A stretch of 64,000 nucleotides of DNA, from the NCBI RefSeq assembly GCF_015752155.1, contig NZ_JADOVI010000009.1:111706-175705 (forward strand). Reading direction: 5' to 3'. Positions within the stretch are counted from its first letter, which is position 1, and the number at the start of each line of letters is the position of its first letter. This DNA is from Cryobacterium sp. MP_M3 (GTDB lineage Bacteria; Actinomycetota; Actinomycetes; Actinomycetales; Microbacteriaceae). The translations under genes and the position numbers were made by a program. Positions 7,146 to 15,196 of this stretch are shown piece by piece. The notes under the pieces are model-generated. The model was not told the DNA's origin. It made no database searches and saw only the letters and a list, made by a program, of their open reading frames with translations.

Positions 7146-9065
7146 GTGGTGTACACCCGTGTGGAATCAAGCACCGCGGTACAGAAATTGGCGATCGGAC
7201 TGCACGATTGCGCCCGGGATCGGCCGTGGGTCGTCGTTTCGTCACCGTTCGGCACGAGCGTGCCCGAAATCGGGATCGACCAGCTGTCGACCCAGATCGG
7301 CGACGTGGCCAAGGTCTTCCTGATCGAGACCGGCGAGCTCACCCGGCAACTCGGCGACTTGTTGCCGCCGCAGTTCCAGGTCTACGGCAGCGCCGGCCGC
7401 TCCTACCCGATCGGCCCGGACGCGTTCGCCGACCTGTCCCGTTCCCGCCTCCGGTTCACCCACGGCGACCCGCAGCACGCCACCGACCAGCTGGTGACGG
7501 ATGCCCTCGCCCACGCCCACCAGGCCGGCCTCTTCGCGCTCGCCCCGGCATCCGTCATCACCGTCACCGGCACCGTCAAGGGCTTCCTGCTCGGCGGCTC
7601 CCGCGCCCTCGTCGAACTCGACGACGGCGGGATGGCCACCGTGTGGCAGGAACTCACCTACCCTCCCGTGCCGCTGGACTGGACCCTCGTGCCCGGCCAG
7701 CGCGTGCAGGGTGCCCTCGACGCGCCCACCCACCGGCTCAACGTGGAGGTCAAGCCGCCGACGAACGCGGCGATCGCCCAGCGTTTCCCGAACGGCAGCA
7801 TCACCCTCGCCCTCGTGCAGAAGGTCAGCGCGCAACGCGCCGTGCTCGCCCTGCACCCGCACCTCTCCTTCACCATCACCCGCGCCGACATCTCCCCGAA
7901 CCCGCTGGACAAGGTCGACGCACTCCTCTCCGAGGGCGACGTGGTGGCCGCGCGGGTCATCCACCTGCCCAGCGGTGCCCTGCACCTGTGCCTGAGCGAC
8001 GTCGACGACGACGAGCCCGTGCTACCGCCGCTCTCCGCCGTGCGCAACGGTCCGCCGTGGCTGCGCGAGAACCGTCCGCTGCTGCCGGTCGTGGAGGACG
8101 ACGAGCACGCCGACGAGCCCGTACTCGAGCCTGCCTCGGCGCAGAGCCCGGTTGAGTACGCACGGGCGCAGGCGGCCTCCGAACTGGCCGAGACCTCCCA
8201 GGCCGAGCTCGTGGCCCTCGCGGCGATGGCCCACCTCGACGAGTCGTTTCGCCCGCCGCGCCCGTCTCCCGGCCCGGGCCGCAGCCACGCGGTTCGCCAC
8301 CCGACCGCACCGGCGATCCCGTTCCGCGTCGCGCCGATGCCGGCCCCGCCCGTCCATCCGCACTCCGCCCTGCAGTCAACCCAGCTCTCCCTCGCCGAGG
8401 CGAAGGCGCGCATCACCCGCCTCGAGGCCCAGCTCGTCGAGGCCGGCGCGACCGACTCCGACCTGGCCAAGTTGCGCGAGCAGGCACGTTCGGCGCAGCT
8501 GCAGCTGCGCGACGCCCTCGTCGAACTCGGAACGCTCCGCCACACCGTCGCCGAACTGCGCGACGAGCAACGCACCCAGAAACGGATGCTGCGGGAGTCC
8601 CGCCGCACCGTCGCCGCGCCTCCGGCCTCCAGCGAATACGAAACCCGCCGCGCACAGTGGGAGGACGCCTCCGGCTGGGTGCGCCACGAGATCCTGCTTG
8701 CCTGGGTCGACCGGGTACCCGAATCCGACCGGGAGGAATGGCCGCTCCCGCACAGCTACGTGCTCAGCGACCGCTTCGCGGACTCGCTGTCCGGGCTCGA
8801 CGACGGCCAGCTGGCCAAGGCGTTCAAGGCATCCGTCGACGTGCTGACCGGGCGGGTGAAGACCCTCACCGGGCGGCACCTGCACGCGCTGCGCCAGGGC
8901 GCCGGCGCGGCCGACCCGCACCTGCTGCGCTGGGACGGCGCCCGGTGCATGCGCGTCTCCATCGAGCAGAACACGCCGGCCGCCCGCCGGATGCACTTCT
9001 GGCAGAAGCCCGACGGCGGGATCGAACTGATCCGCATCGTCACGCACGACGACATGGAGGCTTAG
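7146..9065 (+). CDS. Large multidomain protein with S1-like segment and coiled coil, unknown function
   Basis: A 639-residue soluble protein starting at GTG with GGGAGGGG 5 nt upstream. Residues 1-120 form an unrecognised domain (RPWVVVSSPFGTSVPEIGI). Residues about 135-280 contain two beta-rich stretches resembling S1/OB folds (VTGTVKGFLLGGSRALVELD; GDVVAARVIHLPSGALHLCL). A disordered Pro/Arg-rich linker follows, then a coiled coil (LAEAKARITRLEAQLVEAG onward) around residues 410-490. The C-terminal 150 residues are a compact domain ending in ARRMHFWQKPDGGIELIRIV and THDDME, a pattern that recalls small RelE/HigB-type proteins. RNA binding is an inference; no function is assigned. Confidence 0.7.
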   Translation: MVYTRVESSTAVQKLAIGLHDCARDRPWVVVSSPFGTSVPEIGIDQLSTQIGDVAKVFLIETGELTRQLGDLLPPQFQVYGSAGRSYPIGPDAFADLSRSRLRFTHGDPQHATDQLVTDALAHAHQAGLFALAPASVITVTGTVKGFLLGGSRALVELDDGGMATVWQELTYPPVPLDWTLVPGQRVQGALDAPTHRLNVEVKPPTNAAIAQRFPNGSITLALVQKVSAQRAVLALHPHLSFTITRADISPNPLDKVDALLSEGDVVAARVIHLPSGALHLCLSDVDDDEPVLPPLSAVRNGPPWLRENRPLLPVVEDDEHADEPVLEPASAQSPVEYARAQAASELAETSQAELVALAAMAHLDESFRPPRPSPGPGRSHAVRHPTAPAIPFRVAPMPAPPVHPHSALQSTQLSLAEAKARITRLEAQLVEAGATDSDLAKLREQARSAQLQLRDALVELGTLRHTVAELRDEQRTQKRMLRESRRTVAAPPASSEYETRRAQWEDASGWVRHEILLAWVDRVPESDREEWPLPHSYVLSDRFADSLSGLDDGQLAKAFKASVDVLTGRVKTLTGRHLHALRQGAGAADPHLLRWDGARCMRVSIEQNTPAARRMHFWQKPDGGIELIRIVTHDDMEA

Positions 9066-9082
9066 GCCGTATCGTCGTCAGC

Positions 9083-9601
9083 ATGCCCCATTCGCTTCGC
9101 CCGCTGCTCCCGCACGATGCCGCCCAGGTTCTGCGGCTGAACAACGCCGCCGTCCCGGCGGTGAACGCCCTCGACGAGGCGAGCCTCGCCGCGCTGCTGG
9201 CCGAGTGCGCCGTCGCCGTGGTGGTCACCACGGATGCCGCGCCCGATCAGGTGCTCGGCTTCGCCATCGTCTTCGCCGCGGACGCCGACTACGCCAGCGA
9301 GAACTACCGTTGGTTCGCGGAGCGGTCCCGGGAGTTCCTCTACGTGGACCGCATCGTGGTGGCCGAGGGGGCCCGCGGCCAGGGGCTGGGCGAGGTGCTG
9401 TACCGATCGATCTTCGACTCGGCCGAGGCATCGGCGGCCGTCGTCGTGTTCTGCGAGGTCAACATCGAACCCCCGAACCCGGGTTCGCTGGCGTTCCATT
9501 CCCGCCTCGGTTTCGCCCAGATCGGCCGGCAGTCCACCAAGAACGACACCGTCGTGGTGGCGCTCCTGGCCGCCTCGGTCGGGGAGTTCGCCGACCGCTG
9601 A
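9083..9601 (+). CDS. GNAT-family N-acetyltransferase
   Basis: A 172-residue acetyltransferase. The acetyl-CoA binding motif A is clear: VDRIVVAEGARGQGLGEVLY (R/Q-x-x-G-x-G/A). It is followed by motif B (CEVNIEPPNPGSLAFHSRLG FAQIG), typical of the YncA/PhnO-like branch where NxxSxxFHxxxGF occurs. The upstream half (LRPLLPHDAAQVLRLNNAAV) is the usual substrate-side N-terminus. The start ATG at 9083 is 17 nt after the previous stop, without a strong ribosome site. It converges with the HD-domain gene with only 7 nt between the stop codons. Acceptor substrate unknown. Confidence 0.85.
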   Translation: MPHSLRPLLPHDAAQVLRLNNAAVPAVNALDEASLAALLAECAVAVVVTTDAAPDQVLGFAIVFAADADYASENYRWFAERSREFLYVDRIVVAEGARGQGLGEVLYRSIFDSAEASAAVVVFCEVNIEPPNPGSLAFHSRLGFAQIGRQSTKNDTVVVALLAASVGEFADR

Positions 9602-9608
9602 CCGGGCG

Positions 9609-10046
9609 TCACTCGAGCACTGCCAAAGCCTTCCCATACTTCGCGGCCAGGTGCTCCCGCACGCTGACGTCCAGTTGCGCCACCCTCCACGGCTCGAGAT
9701 TGTCGGCGATATCGGCGCGCTTCACGGCGAGGGCGATCGGGTTGGCGCGGATGCCGGCGTAATAGTCGGCGTCGCTCACGGCATCCGTTCGGGTGAGCAG
9801 TTCGACCGCGGCGACGACGCCGCCGGGGATGCCGGCGGCCAGCAGGTCGCTGGGGGAGACATCCGTGTCCTCGAGCACGTCGTGCAGCCAGGCGGTCGCC
9901 TGCCCCAGCGGGTCGACGAGACGTTCGGCGACCCGGCGGGGGTGATCGATGTAGGCGGCACCCAGCTTGTCGACCTGGCCGCGGTGAGCGGCCGTGGCGA
10001 TGGACCGGGCGGTGGCGACGAACGGTGCGACTGCTGTGCCTGGCAT
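9609..10046 (-). CDS. HD-domain hydrolase related to SpoT/MESH1 phosphohydrolases
   Basis: A 145-residue stand-alone HD protein. Metal ligands appear in order: H in AHRGQVDKLG, H in YIDHPRRVAE, the HD pair in AWLHDVLEDTD, and a distal D in KRADIADNLE. This matches the small (p)ppGpp hydrolase (SpoT-HD/MESH1-like) pattern, so alarmone or nucleotide phosphohydrolysis is plausible but not proven. The start ATG (ending at 10046) has AGGGGG 4-5 nt upstream, so the longer upstream frame is unlikely. A degenerate paralogue is fused to a nucleotidase domain at 62133. Confidence 0.8.
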   Translation of the reverse strand: MPGTAVAPFVATARSIATAAHRGQVDKLGAAYIDHPRRVAERLVDPLGQATAWLHDVLEDTDVSPSDLLAAGIPGGVVAAVELLTRTDAVSDADYYAGIRANPIALAVKRADIADNLEPWRVAQLDVSVREHLAAKYGKALAVLE

Positions 10047-10138
10047 GATGATCCCCCTGGGGTAGTGCGATCGAGAGTGAGTGCACGGCCGGCCGAACCT
10101 GGAGTCCAATGGGCGCCTGCTCGGCACACGGTAGCGCG

Positions 10139-10154
10139 CCCCCGTGAACGGGGG
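10139..10154. promoter_or_regulatory. Short perfect hairpin in the divergent HD/Wsp region
   Basis: CCCCCGT and ACGGGGG arms with a 2-nt loop lie about 95 nt upstream of the HD-gene start and about 150 nt upstream of the riboswitch. Possible operator; no known motif recognised. Confidence 0.3.
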
Positions 10155-10195
10155 AAGTCTCCGTGAGAAAACCGGCAAAACAACCCCTTTCGTGC

Positions 10196-10211
10196 ACCCC
10201 GCACTGGGGGT
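10196..10211. promoter_or_regulatory. ACCCC-N6-GGGGT inverted repeat upstream of the riboswitch leader
   Basis: ACCCC (10196-10200) and GGGGT (10207-10211) are separated by six bases and directly precede TACATT, a possible -10 element. The same layout (ACCCC-N7-GGGGT) occurs upstream of the ice-binding protein gene at 19888-19904. A second candidate -10, TAGGTT, lies at about 10254-10259. Confidence 0.35.
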
Positions 10212-10305
10212 ACATTCCGTGACGTCGTCGGGGTCGGATCCGGCCCCGGGCTGCTAGGTTCGAACCAGGTGGTCATCCGACCACCGGCGAGACGGTTCAT
10301 ACGTC

Positions 10306-10379
10306 TTTCGCAAGGGCACACCCGTTGAGAAACGGGGTCGCAAAGGCACGGGACCTTCGGGTCAGCCGGCCTACCGAAT
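10306..10379 (+). ncRNA. c-di-GMP-I (GEMM) riboswitch aptamer
   Basis: The conserved GEMM core is present in order: GGGCACACC, a stem capped by a GAGA (GNRA) tetraloop (CCGTT-GAGA-AACGG), the GGTCGCAAAG block containing the invariant CGCAAAG, a second stem capped by TTCG (GACC-TTCG-GGTC) inside GGC/GCC, and a closing CTACCG. The outer P1 helix can be drawn between TTCG (10307-10310) and CGAA (10375-10378). The aptamer lies in the leader of a Wsp-like operon whose last gene makes c-di-GMP, which supports the call. On or off action cannot be deduced because the expression platform is unclear. Confidence 0.82.
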
Positions 10380-10396
10380 GAATAGGGCCGAAGCAG

Positions 10397-10549
10397 ATGA
10401 GCTTTCCACTCCTGGAGACCGACGCCCGCGTCAAGTCCGATGGTCTGACGCAGCCTGATGCCACCCTGACTGTGCCCGCAGTCGACAGCCCCGTTGCGAC
10501 GGCGGCCGTCACCCCACAAACTCCATCAATCCGTCGTCGACTTGGGTAA
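10397..10549 (+). CDS. Possible 50-codon leader ORF downstream of the riboswitch
   Basis: ATG at 10397, 17 nt after the aptamer, opens a 50-codon frame (MSFPLLETDARVKSDG..) ending at TAA 10547-10549. The peptide is Thr/Val/Pro-rich with no recognisable domain. The ribosome site is weak (AGGG about 10 nt upstream). Its stop codon sits inside the loop of the hairpin at 10531-10560. It could be a translated leader that transmits riboswitch state, or a chance ORF. Confidence 0.3.
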   Translation: MSFPLLETDARVKSDGLTQPDATLTVPAVDSPVATAAVTPQTPSIRRRLG

Positions 10550-10560
10550 GCAGACGACGG
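10531..10560 (+). promoter_or_regulatory. Leader hairpin overlapping the leader-ORF stop
   Basis: CCGTCGTC (10531-10538) and GACGACGG (10553-10560) are perfect 8-bp arms around a 14-nt loop that contains the TAA of the 50-codon ORF. A further imperfect stem capped by TTCG follows at about 10571-10600 (GTCAGG..CCTGAC). Confidence 0.5.
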
Positions 10561-10614
10561 ACTGAGGGAAGTCAGGTCGACCTTCGGGTGGCCGCCCTGA
10601 CGCGGAATTGCGAT

Positions 10615-10641
10615 GGGGGACCGATTCGGGTTCGGTCCCCC
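10615..10641 (+). terminator. Strong stem-loop in the Wsp leader (candidate expression platform)
   Basis: Perfect 10-bp arms GGGGGACCGA (10615-10624) and TCGGTCCCCC (10632-10641) with a 7-nt loop, followed by a C/T-rich stretch. It lies about 235 nt after the aptamer and 109 nt before the transducer start. It could be a conditional terminator controlled by the riboswitch or a simple attenuator. Confidence 0.55.
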
Positions 10642-10749
10642 CTCGCATTCACCGCACGGCAGGGTCGCGGCCGGGCGAATCACGTCGCCATGCACGTTCG
10701 CATATGCCGTTTGACACACACTCAGCACTAGAAAGACCGGTAGTAAACC

Positions 10750-12606
10750 ATGGCCAGGAAACCATTCGGCCGCCTTCGGAAGCTACCGCGTCGCCTGGGA
10801 GTGCAGCTGGCGGCCGCAATGCTCGCAGTCTCCGTGCCGCTGGTCATCATTTCGACGGTTGTGCTCACCACGGACTCAGCGGCGAGCCTGACCGTGGCGG
10901 CGAAAGGCAAGGGTGTCACCCTGGCCAGGGCTGTCACGCTGCGCCTGGAAGACTGGATTGCCGAACGCAAGGTCGACGTGTCGGTTCTGGCTGTCTCGGC
11001 CGGTGACCAGCTCGACAGCCCGGTCCTCGCAACCCGCCTGGCCAAGATCGACGAGGCCTCCGGCAGTTATACGGTGATCGAGATCACGGATGTCTCCGGC
11101 GCCGTGCTCTCCACCAGCCGGCCCGGCGTCACCCTCGACCCCACCGGCCAGGACTGGTTTCGCTCAGCCGTTGCCGGCGAGTCGGTCTTCACCCCGCTGA
11201 CTCTCCAGGGCGACCGGCTGCACTGGGTCATCGCGCAGCCGCTGCTGGCCGACGACGGTTCGGTGCGCGCCGTCATCGTCGCCAACCTTGATCCGACCGC
11301 ACTGAGCGGGTTGCTCAACCCTGAGCTGAGCAAGGGTGACGCTGTCATCGCGGTCGACTCGCTCCATCGCCTGATCTACAGCACGGAAACCATGGGGAAT
11401 GCCACCGAGCAGTCAGCCCTGCTGGCCGGGGGGATGCTCACGACCATTGTCGACAATGGGCCCACTGCGCAGGCGGCCGGCACAGGCAAGGCGGGCACCG
11501 CGGAGTTCACTCAATCCAACGGGGTCGACGTCATCAGCGGCTTTGACGTCGTTGAGGGCCTGGACTGGGTGCTCATTGTGGAGCAGCAAGCCGATGTCGT
11601 GCTCGCCCCGGTGGAGACTCAGGTGCAGCGGTCCATCCTGCTCGCGACCATCGGCGTGCTCTTCGCCATCCTGGCCTCTGGCGTGATGGCCTGGAGCGCC
11701 ACCCGGCCGGTGCGCAAGCTGACCGCCGTCGCCCGACGGGTGACCCGCGGCGACCTGCTGGCGCGCGCGGTACCCGCCGGACCAACCGAGATGGTCCTGC
11801 TCGCCGACTCGCTCAACGCGATGCTCAACACCAGCCAGGGGCTCATCGCCCGGCTGGAGGGAGCCGGGGTCGAGGTGAATTCTGCGGCAACCGAGCTGTC
11901 GGCATCCTCCGACGAGCTCGCCGCGATCACCACCCAGCAGAGCGCCGCGGTCACCCAGGCCACCGCCACCACCGAGGAGTTGGCGCGGTCGTCGGTGGCG
12001 ATCGCCGACACCGTTGACGATGTCGCTCGCCAGACGGCCGAGACCCGGCGCAATCTCGAACAGGCCGAGGCGGACATCCTCGTCTCGAGCGAGCGCACCC
12101 TGGCCCTGGCCAGCCGGGTCAACGACATCGAGTCGCTCCTGGTGCTGATCAACGACATCGCGGACCAGACCAACCTGCTCGCCCTGAACGCGGCGATCGA
12201 GGCGGCCAGGGCCGGTGAGCACGGTCGAGGATTCGCGGTCGTCGCCGACGAGGTGCGTCGTCTGGCCGAACGATCCAAGTCCAGCGCCGGCGACATCGCC
12301 GCGATCGTCACCGCCGTGCAGCGCGAGACCAACGCCACTGTGATGGCGATGGAAAAGGGCGCGAAGCAGATGCAGCAGGGCCTGCTCCAGCTCGAAGCGG
12401 TGACGGACGCCAACGGGCAGGTGAGCCTGACCACTCAGCAGCAGCGCAGCGCCACCGCTCAGGTCGTGGAAACCATGGAACAACTCGCCGACGCCAGCCG
12501 GCAGATCTCGATCACGGCCCGGCAGATCGCGGCCTCGGCCGGCGACCTCGCGGACCTGGCCCACACGCTGGAAAAGACCTCCGATACAGGCAACGGAGAG
12601 CAATGA
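10750..12606 (+). CDS. Methyl-accepting transducer, WspA-like
   Basis: A 618-residue chemoreceptor. TM1 at about 17-40 ([19 protein letters not shown]), a 250-residue periplasm-side sensor of double-Cache type, TM2 at about 294-315 ([19 protein letters not shown]), HAMP ([20 protein letters not shown]), then a signalling domain with the highly conserved hairpin tip [20 protein letters not shown] and [18 protein letters not shown]. No C-terminal CheR-tethering pentapeptide is present. It heads a seven-gene operon, overlapping the next gene by 4 nt (ATGA). It would control CheA autophosphorylation. The lack of flagellar genes and the terminal diguanylate cyclase argue for a Wsp rather than a motility role. 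Confidence 0.92.
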   Translation: MARKPFGRLRKLPRRLGVQLAAAMLAVSVPLVIISTVVLTTDSAASLTVAAKGKGVTLARAVTLRLEDWIAERKVDVSVLAVSAGDQLDSPVLATRLAKIDEASGSYTVIEITDVSGAVLSTSRPGVTLDPTGQDWFRSAVAGESVFTPLTLQGDRLHWVIAQPLLADDGSVRAVIVANLDPTALSGLLNPELSKGDAVIAVDSLHRLIYSTETMGNATEQSALLAGGMLTTIVDNGPTAQAAGTGKAGTAEFTQSNGVDVISGFDVVEGLDWVLIVEQQADVVLAPVETQVQRSILLATIGVLFAILASGVMAWSATRPVRKLTAVARRVTRGDLLARAVPAGPTEMVLLADSLNAMLNTSQGLIARLEGAGVEVNSAATELSASSDELAAITTQQSAAVTQATATTEELARSSVAIADTVDDVARQTAETRRNLEQAEADILVSSERTLALASRVNDIESLLVLINDIADQTNLLALNAAIEAARAGEHGRGFAVVADEVRRLAERSKSSAGDIAAIVTAVQRETNATVMAMEKGAKQMQQGLLQLEAVTDANGQVSLTTQQQRSATAQVVETMEQLADASRQISITARQIAASAGDLADLAHTLEKTSDTGNGEQ

Positions 12607-13094
12607 CGGAAGCGCACGCGGTTCTGGTCCCCGTGGGGGAGGACCTGTTCGCCGTGTCGATCGACAGGGTGAGCCAGGTGGTCGCCGCACCGCCGCTCAC
12701 CCGGCTGGTCACCGCGCCGCCGCACGTGCTCGGCCTGTTCAACCTGCGCGGGCAAATCGTTCCGCTGCTCGACACCGCCGCGCTGCTCGGCCTGCCCGCT
12801 GGGCAAGCGCCGATGTTCGCGGTCGTGCTGCTGTCCAGGCAGGGCCTGATCGCTCTCGCCGCGACCGCCTTCCCCCGTCGGGTCGGCCTTGATGACCCCG
12901 TCGGTCCGTCCGACCTGCCCGGTACGGCGGGCAGCTACCGGGTGAAAGGGCGCGTCGTCGTGCGGCTCGACCCCGATCTTCTCCTGGCCCGGGATCGTCC
13001 GCCGCACACCGGCAAGAGCCCGGTATCAGGGCCGCCGACCGTCGGAGCGATCGAACCCGTGAGCGCAATCGTCAGGTCCGGGTCAACCGGATGA
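12603..13094 (+). CDS. CheW-like coupling protein, WspB/D-like
   Basis: A 163-residue CheW-type scaffold. The core [38 protein letters not shown] and the following LLGLPAG are typical (LRGxxxPxxDL). It couples transducer and kinase. A 35-residue tail after the CheW fold is longer than usual and disordered. Start and stop overlap both neighbours by 4 nt, so translation is coupled and stoichiometry linked to WspA- and WspE-like proteins. It is one of two CheW paralogues in the operon; which corresponds to WspB or WspD cannot be decided. Confidence 0.9.
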   Translation: MTEAHAVLVPVGEDLFAVSIDRVSQVVAAPPLTRLVTAPPHVLGLFNLRGQIVPLLDTAALLGLPAGQAPMFAVVLLSRQGLIALAATAFPRRVGLDDPVGPSDLPGTAGSYRVKGRVVVRLDPDLLLARDRPPHTGKSPVSGPPTVGAIEPVSAIVRSGSTG

Positions 13095-15196
13095 GCATCC
13101 TGGACATCGACCAGATTCGAATGCTGTTCGGCCAGGAGGCCGGCGTTCGGCTGGCCGAACTGGACCGGCTGCTGCTCCAGCTCGAACAGCAGGGCGGCGA
13201 CGAGACCCTGATCCGGTCCATCTTCCGCGAGCTGCACACCCTGAAGGGATCCGCGGCCGTCGCCGGCCTGGACGACGTGAGCCAGCTGGCCCACGAGCTT
13301 GAGGAACTCGTCGTGGGGATCCGCTCCGGCATCGTGGCGGTCACTCCGGCGATCATCGACACCCTGCTTGCCGGGGCTGACCGGCTCGGCAGCGCCATCG
13401 CCGGCGAAGCGGCCGACGTGCCCGGCGAGGAGCCGGTCGTCGCGGTCATGGTCATCGACGAGAGTGCAACGCCGGTGACGGTCGTCGCTGCGTCCCCGCG
13501 GGCGCCGACCGGCGTCGAAACCGCATCTGCAGCCGAGCCGGGCGGCGTGGTGATGGTGCCGATGGACCGGCTCGACGAGCTCGTGCGCCTGATCGGGGAG
13601 TCGGCATCCGCCCACCTTCGGATGGGCAGCATGCTGATGGAGCGATTCGGCGTCGACCCGACCCTCAACTCGGAATTCAACGAACTGTCGCGAACGCTCA
13701 ACGAACTGCAGGAACGCGCCATGCGCACCCGGATGGTGCCGCTGGCCACCATCACCGACAAACTCCAGCGTGCCGTGCGCGACCTGGCCCGGGCACAGGG
13801 CAAGACCATTCGCTGGGAGGTGCGCGGGGCGGACACCGAGCTGGACCGTGGCATGCTCGTTGCGCTCTCCGACTCCCTGCTGCACCTGGTGCGAAATGCC
13901 GTCGACCACGGGATCGAACCCGACGCGGTGCGCGCCGCGGCAGGCAAGCCGGTGGGTGGCACCATCCGCCTGCACGCCATGCAACTCGGCTCCGAAGTGA
14001 TCGTGGCGATCACCGACGACGGAAACGGGATCGACACCCTGCGGGTCAGGGCGCAGGCCGAGGGGCAGGGTGTTGACACGTCACGACTGAGCGAGGAAGA
14101 CGTCCTGCAACTGATCTTCCGGGCGGGGTTGTCGACGACGACCTTCGTCACCGACCTGTCCGGGCGTGGCGTCGGCCTCGACGTCGTGCGCAGCACGGTG
14201 GAGGCCGCCCATGGTCGGGTCGAGGTGCGCTCGGAACCGGGCCGGGGTACCGAGTTCCGCGTCATCGTGCCGATCACCCTGGCCGTGCTCCGCTGCCTGC
14301 TGGTCGAAGCCGGCGGCCAGCGCTTCGCCCTGCCGTTCCACCGGGTCGTGCTCTCCCAACGTTTCGACGAATCGGGTCCGACCAGCGCCGAAGGACGAAC
14401 GGTGATCTGGGTGGAGGACCAGCCGGTTCCGGTGTCGGCCCTCGCGGGCACCCTCGGCATCTGCGGCGGCTCCACGGACGGCCCGATCGTGGTGCTGGCC
14501 GACACCGCCCGGCGGCACGGCTTCCAGGTCGACCGGCTGGTCGGCCAGCGGGACGTGGTGATCAAGGGGCTCAGCACCCTCCTGCCGCACCTGCCCGCGG
14601 TCGCCGGGGCCAGCGTCGAGCCCGACGGCTCGATCCTGCTTGTGCTCGACCCGCCCGGGCTGATCCAGCGCGCGCGGCAGGCCGCCCGTGTCCTGGCTGC
14701 TGCCGGCCCTCCCGCCGCGGAGCCGTCGAACGCGCGGCATGCCGCGGCGACCGCCGAGTGGTCGAACGCCGGGTCCGACGGAGCGAGTACCGGGCTGATT
14801 CCGGCCGGGTCGCCCGGCGCGGCGCAGCGCATCCTCGTCGTCGATGACGCGCTGACCATCCGGGAGCTGCAGCGGAGCATCCTGGAGCGTGCCGGCTTCG
14901 AGGTGCGCGTCGCCGTGGACGGTCTGGACGCGCTGGCGAAGCTCTCCGAGGGGCCCAGTGAGCTGATCCTCACCGACATCGAGATGCCGTTGATGGATGG
15001 CTTCGCGCTGACCGAGGCGGTGCGCGCGGCCCCGGACCTGACCAACATTCCGGTGTTGATCCTGAGCTCGCGCTCGAGCGAGGCCGACCGGCAGCGGGGG
15101 CTGGAGGCCGGCGCCGACGGCTTCATCCTCAAGAGCGGCTTTGACGAGGGAAGCCTGCTCCTCGCCGTGAACCGACTGATCGGGGCGCGCCGATGA
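13091..15196 (+). CDS. Hybrid CheA histidine kinase with C-terminal receiver, WspE-like
   Basis: A 701-residue CheA-REC hybrid. The Hpt domain carries phosphoacceptor H49 in ELHTLKGSA. There is no obvious P2 domain, consistent with Wsp-type CheA. P3 dimerisation helices (MDRLDELVRLIGESA), HATPase N box (LVRNAVDHGIEPD), G1/G2 boxes (DDGNGI, GRGVGLDVV) and a CheW-like P5 follow. The C-terminal receiver has DD in LVVDDALTIREL and phosphoacceptor D629 in LTDIEMPLMDG. It should phosphorylate the REC-GGDEF protein four genes downstream. Gene ends overlap by 4 nt on both sides. Confidence 0.93.
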   Translation: MSILDIDQIRMLFGQEAGVRLAELDRLLLQLEQQGGDETLIRSIFRELHTLKGSAAVAGLDDVSQLAHELEELVVGIRSGIVAVTPAIIDTLLAGADRLGSAIAGEAADVPGEEPVVAVMVIDESATPVTVVAASPRAPTGVETASAAEPGGVVMVPMDRLDELVRLIGESASAHLRMGSMLMERFGVDPTLNSEFNELSRTLNELQERAMRTRMVPLATITDKLQRAVRDLARAQGKTIRWEVRGADTELDRGMLVALSDSLLHLVRNAVDHGIEPDAVRAAAGKPVGGTIRLHAMQLGSEVIVAITDDGNGIDTLRVRAQAEGQGVDTSRLSEEDVLQLIFRAGLSTTTFVTDLSGRGVGLDVVRSTVEAAHGRVEVRSEPGRGTEFRVIVPITLAVLRCLLVEAGGQRFALPFHRVVLSQRFDESGPTSAEGRTVIWVEDQPVPVSALAGTLGICGGSTDGPIVVLADTARRHGFQVDRLVGQRDVVIKGLSTLLPHLPAVAGASVEPDGSILLVLDPPGLIQRARQAARVLAAAGPPAAEPSNARHAAATAEWSNAGSDGASTGLIPAGSPGAAQRILVVDDALTIRELQRSILERAGFEVRVAVDGLDALAKLSEGPSELILTDIEMPLMDGFALTEAVRAAPDLTNIPVLILSSRSSEADRQRGLEAGADGFILKSGFDEGSLLLAVNRLIGARR

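Noticed and set aside
10615..10641. tRNA or other structured RNA gene in the Wsp leader
   Set aside because: No cloverleaf, TTC loop or CCA-adjacent acceptor stem; only simple hairpins.
10608..11006. Plus-strand frame overlapping the transducer start
   Set aside because: It runs through the stem-loop at 10615 and into the transducer gene in the wrong frame; no domain.
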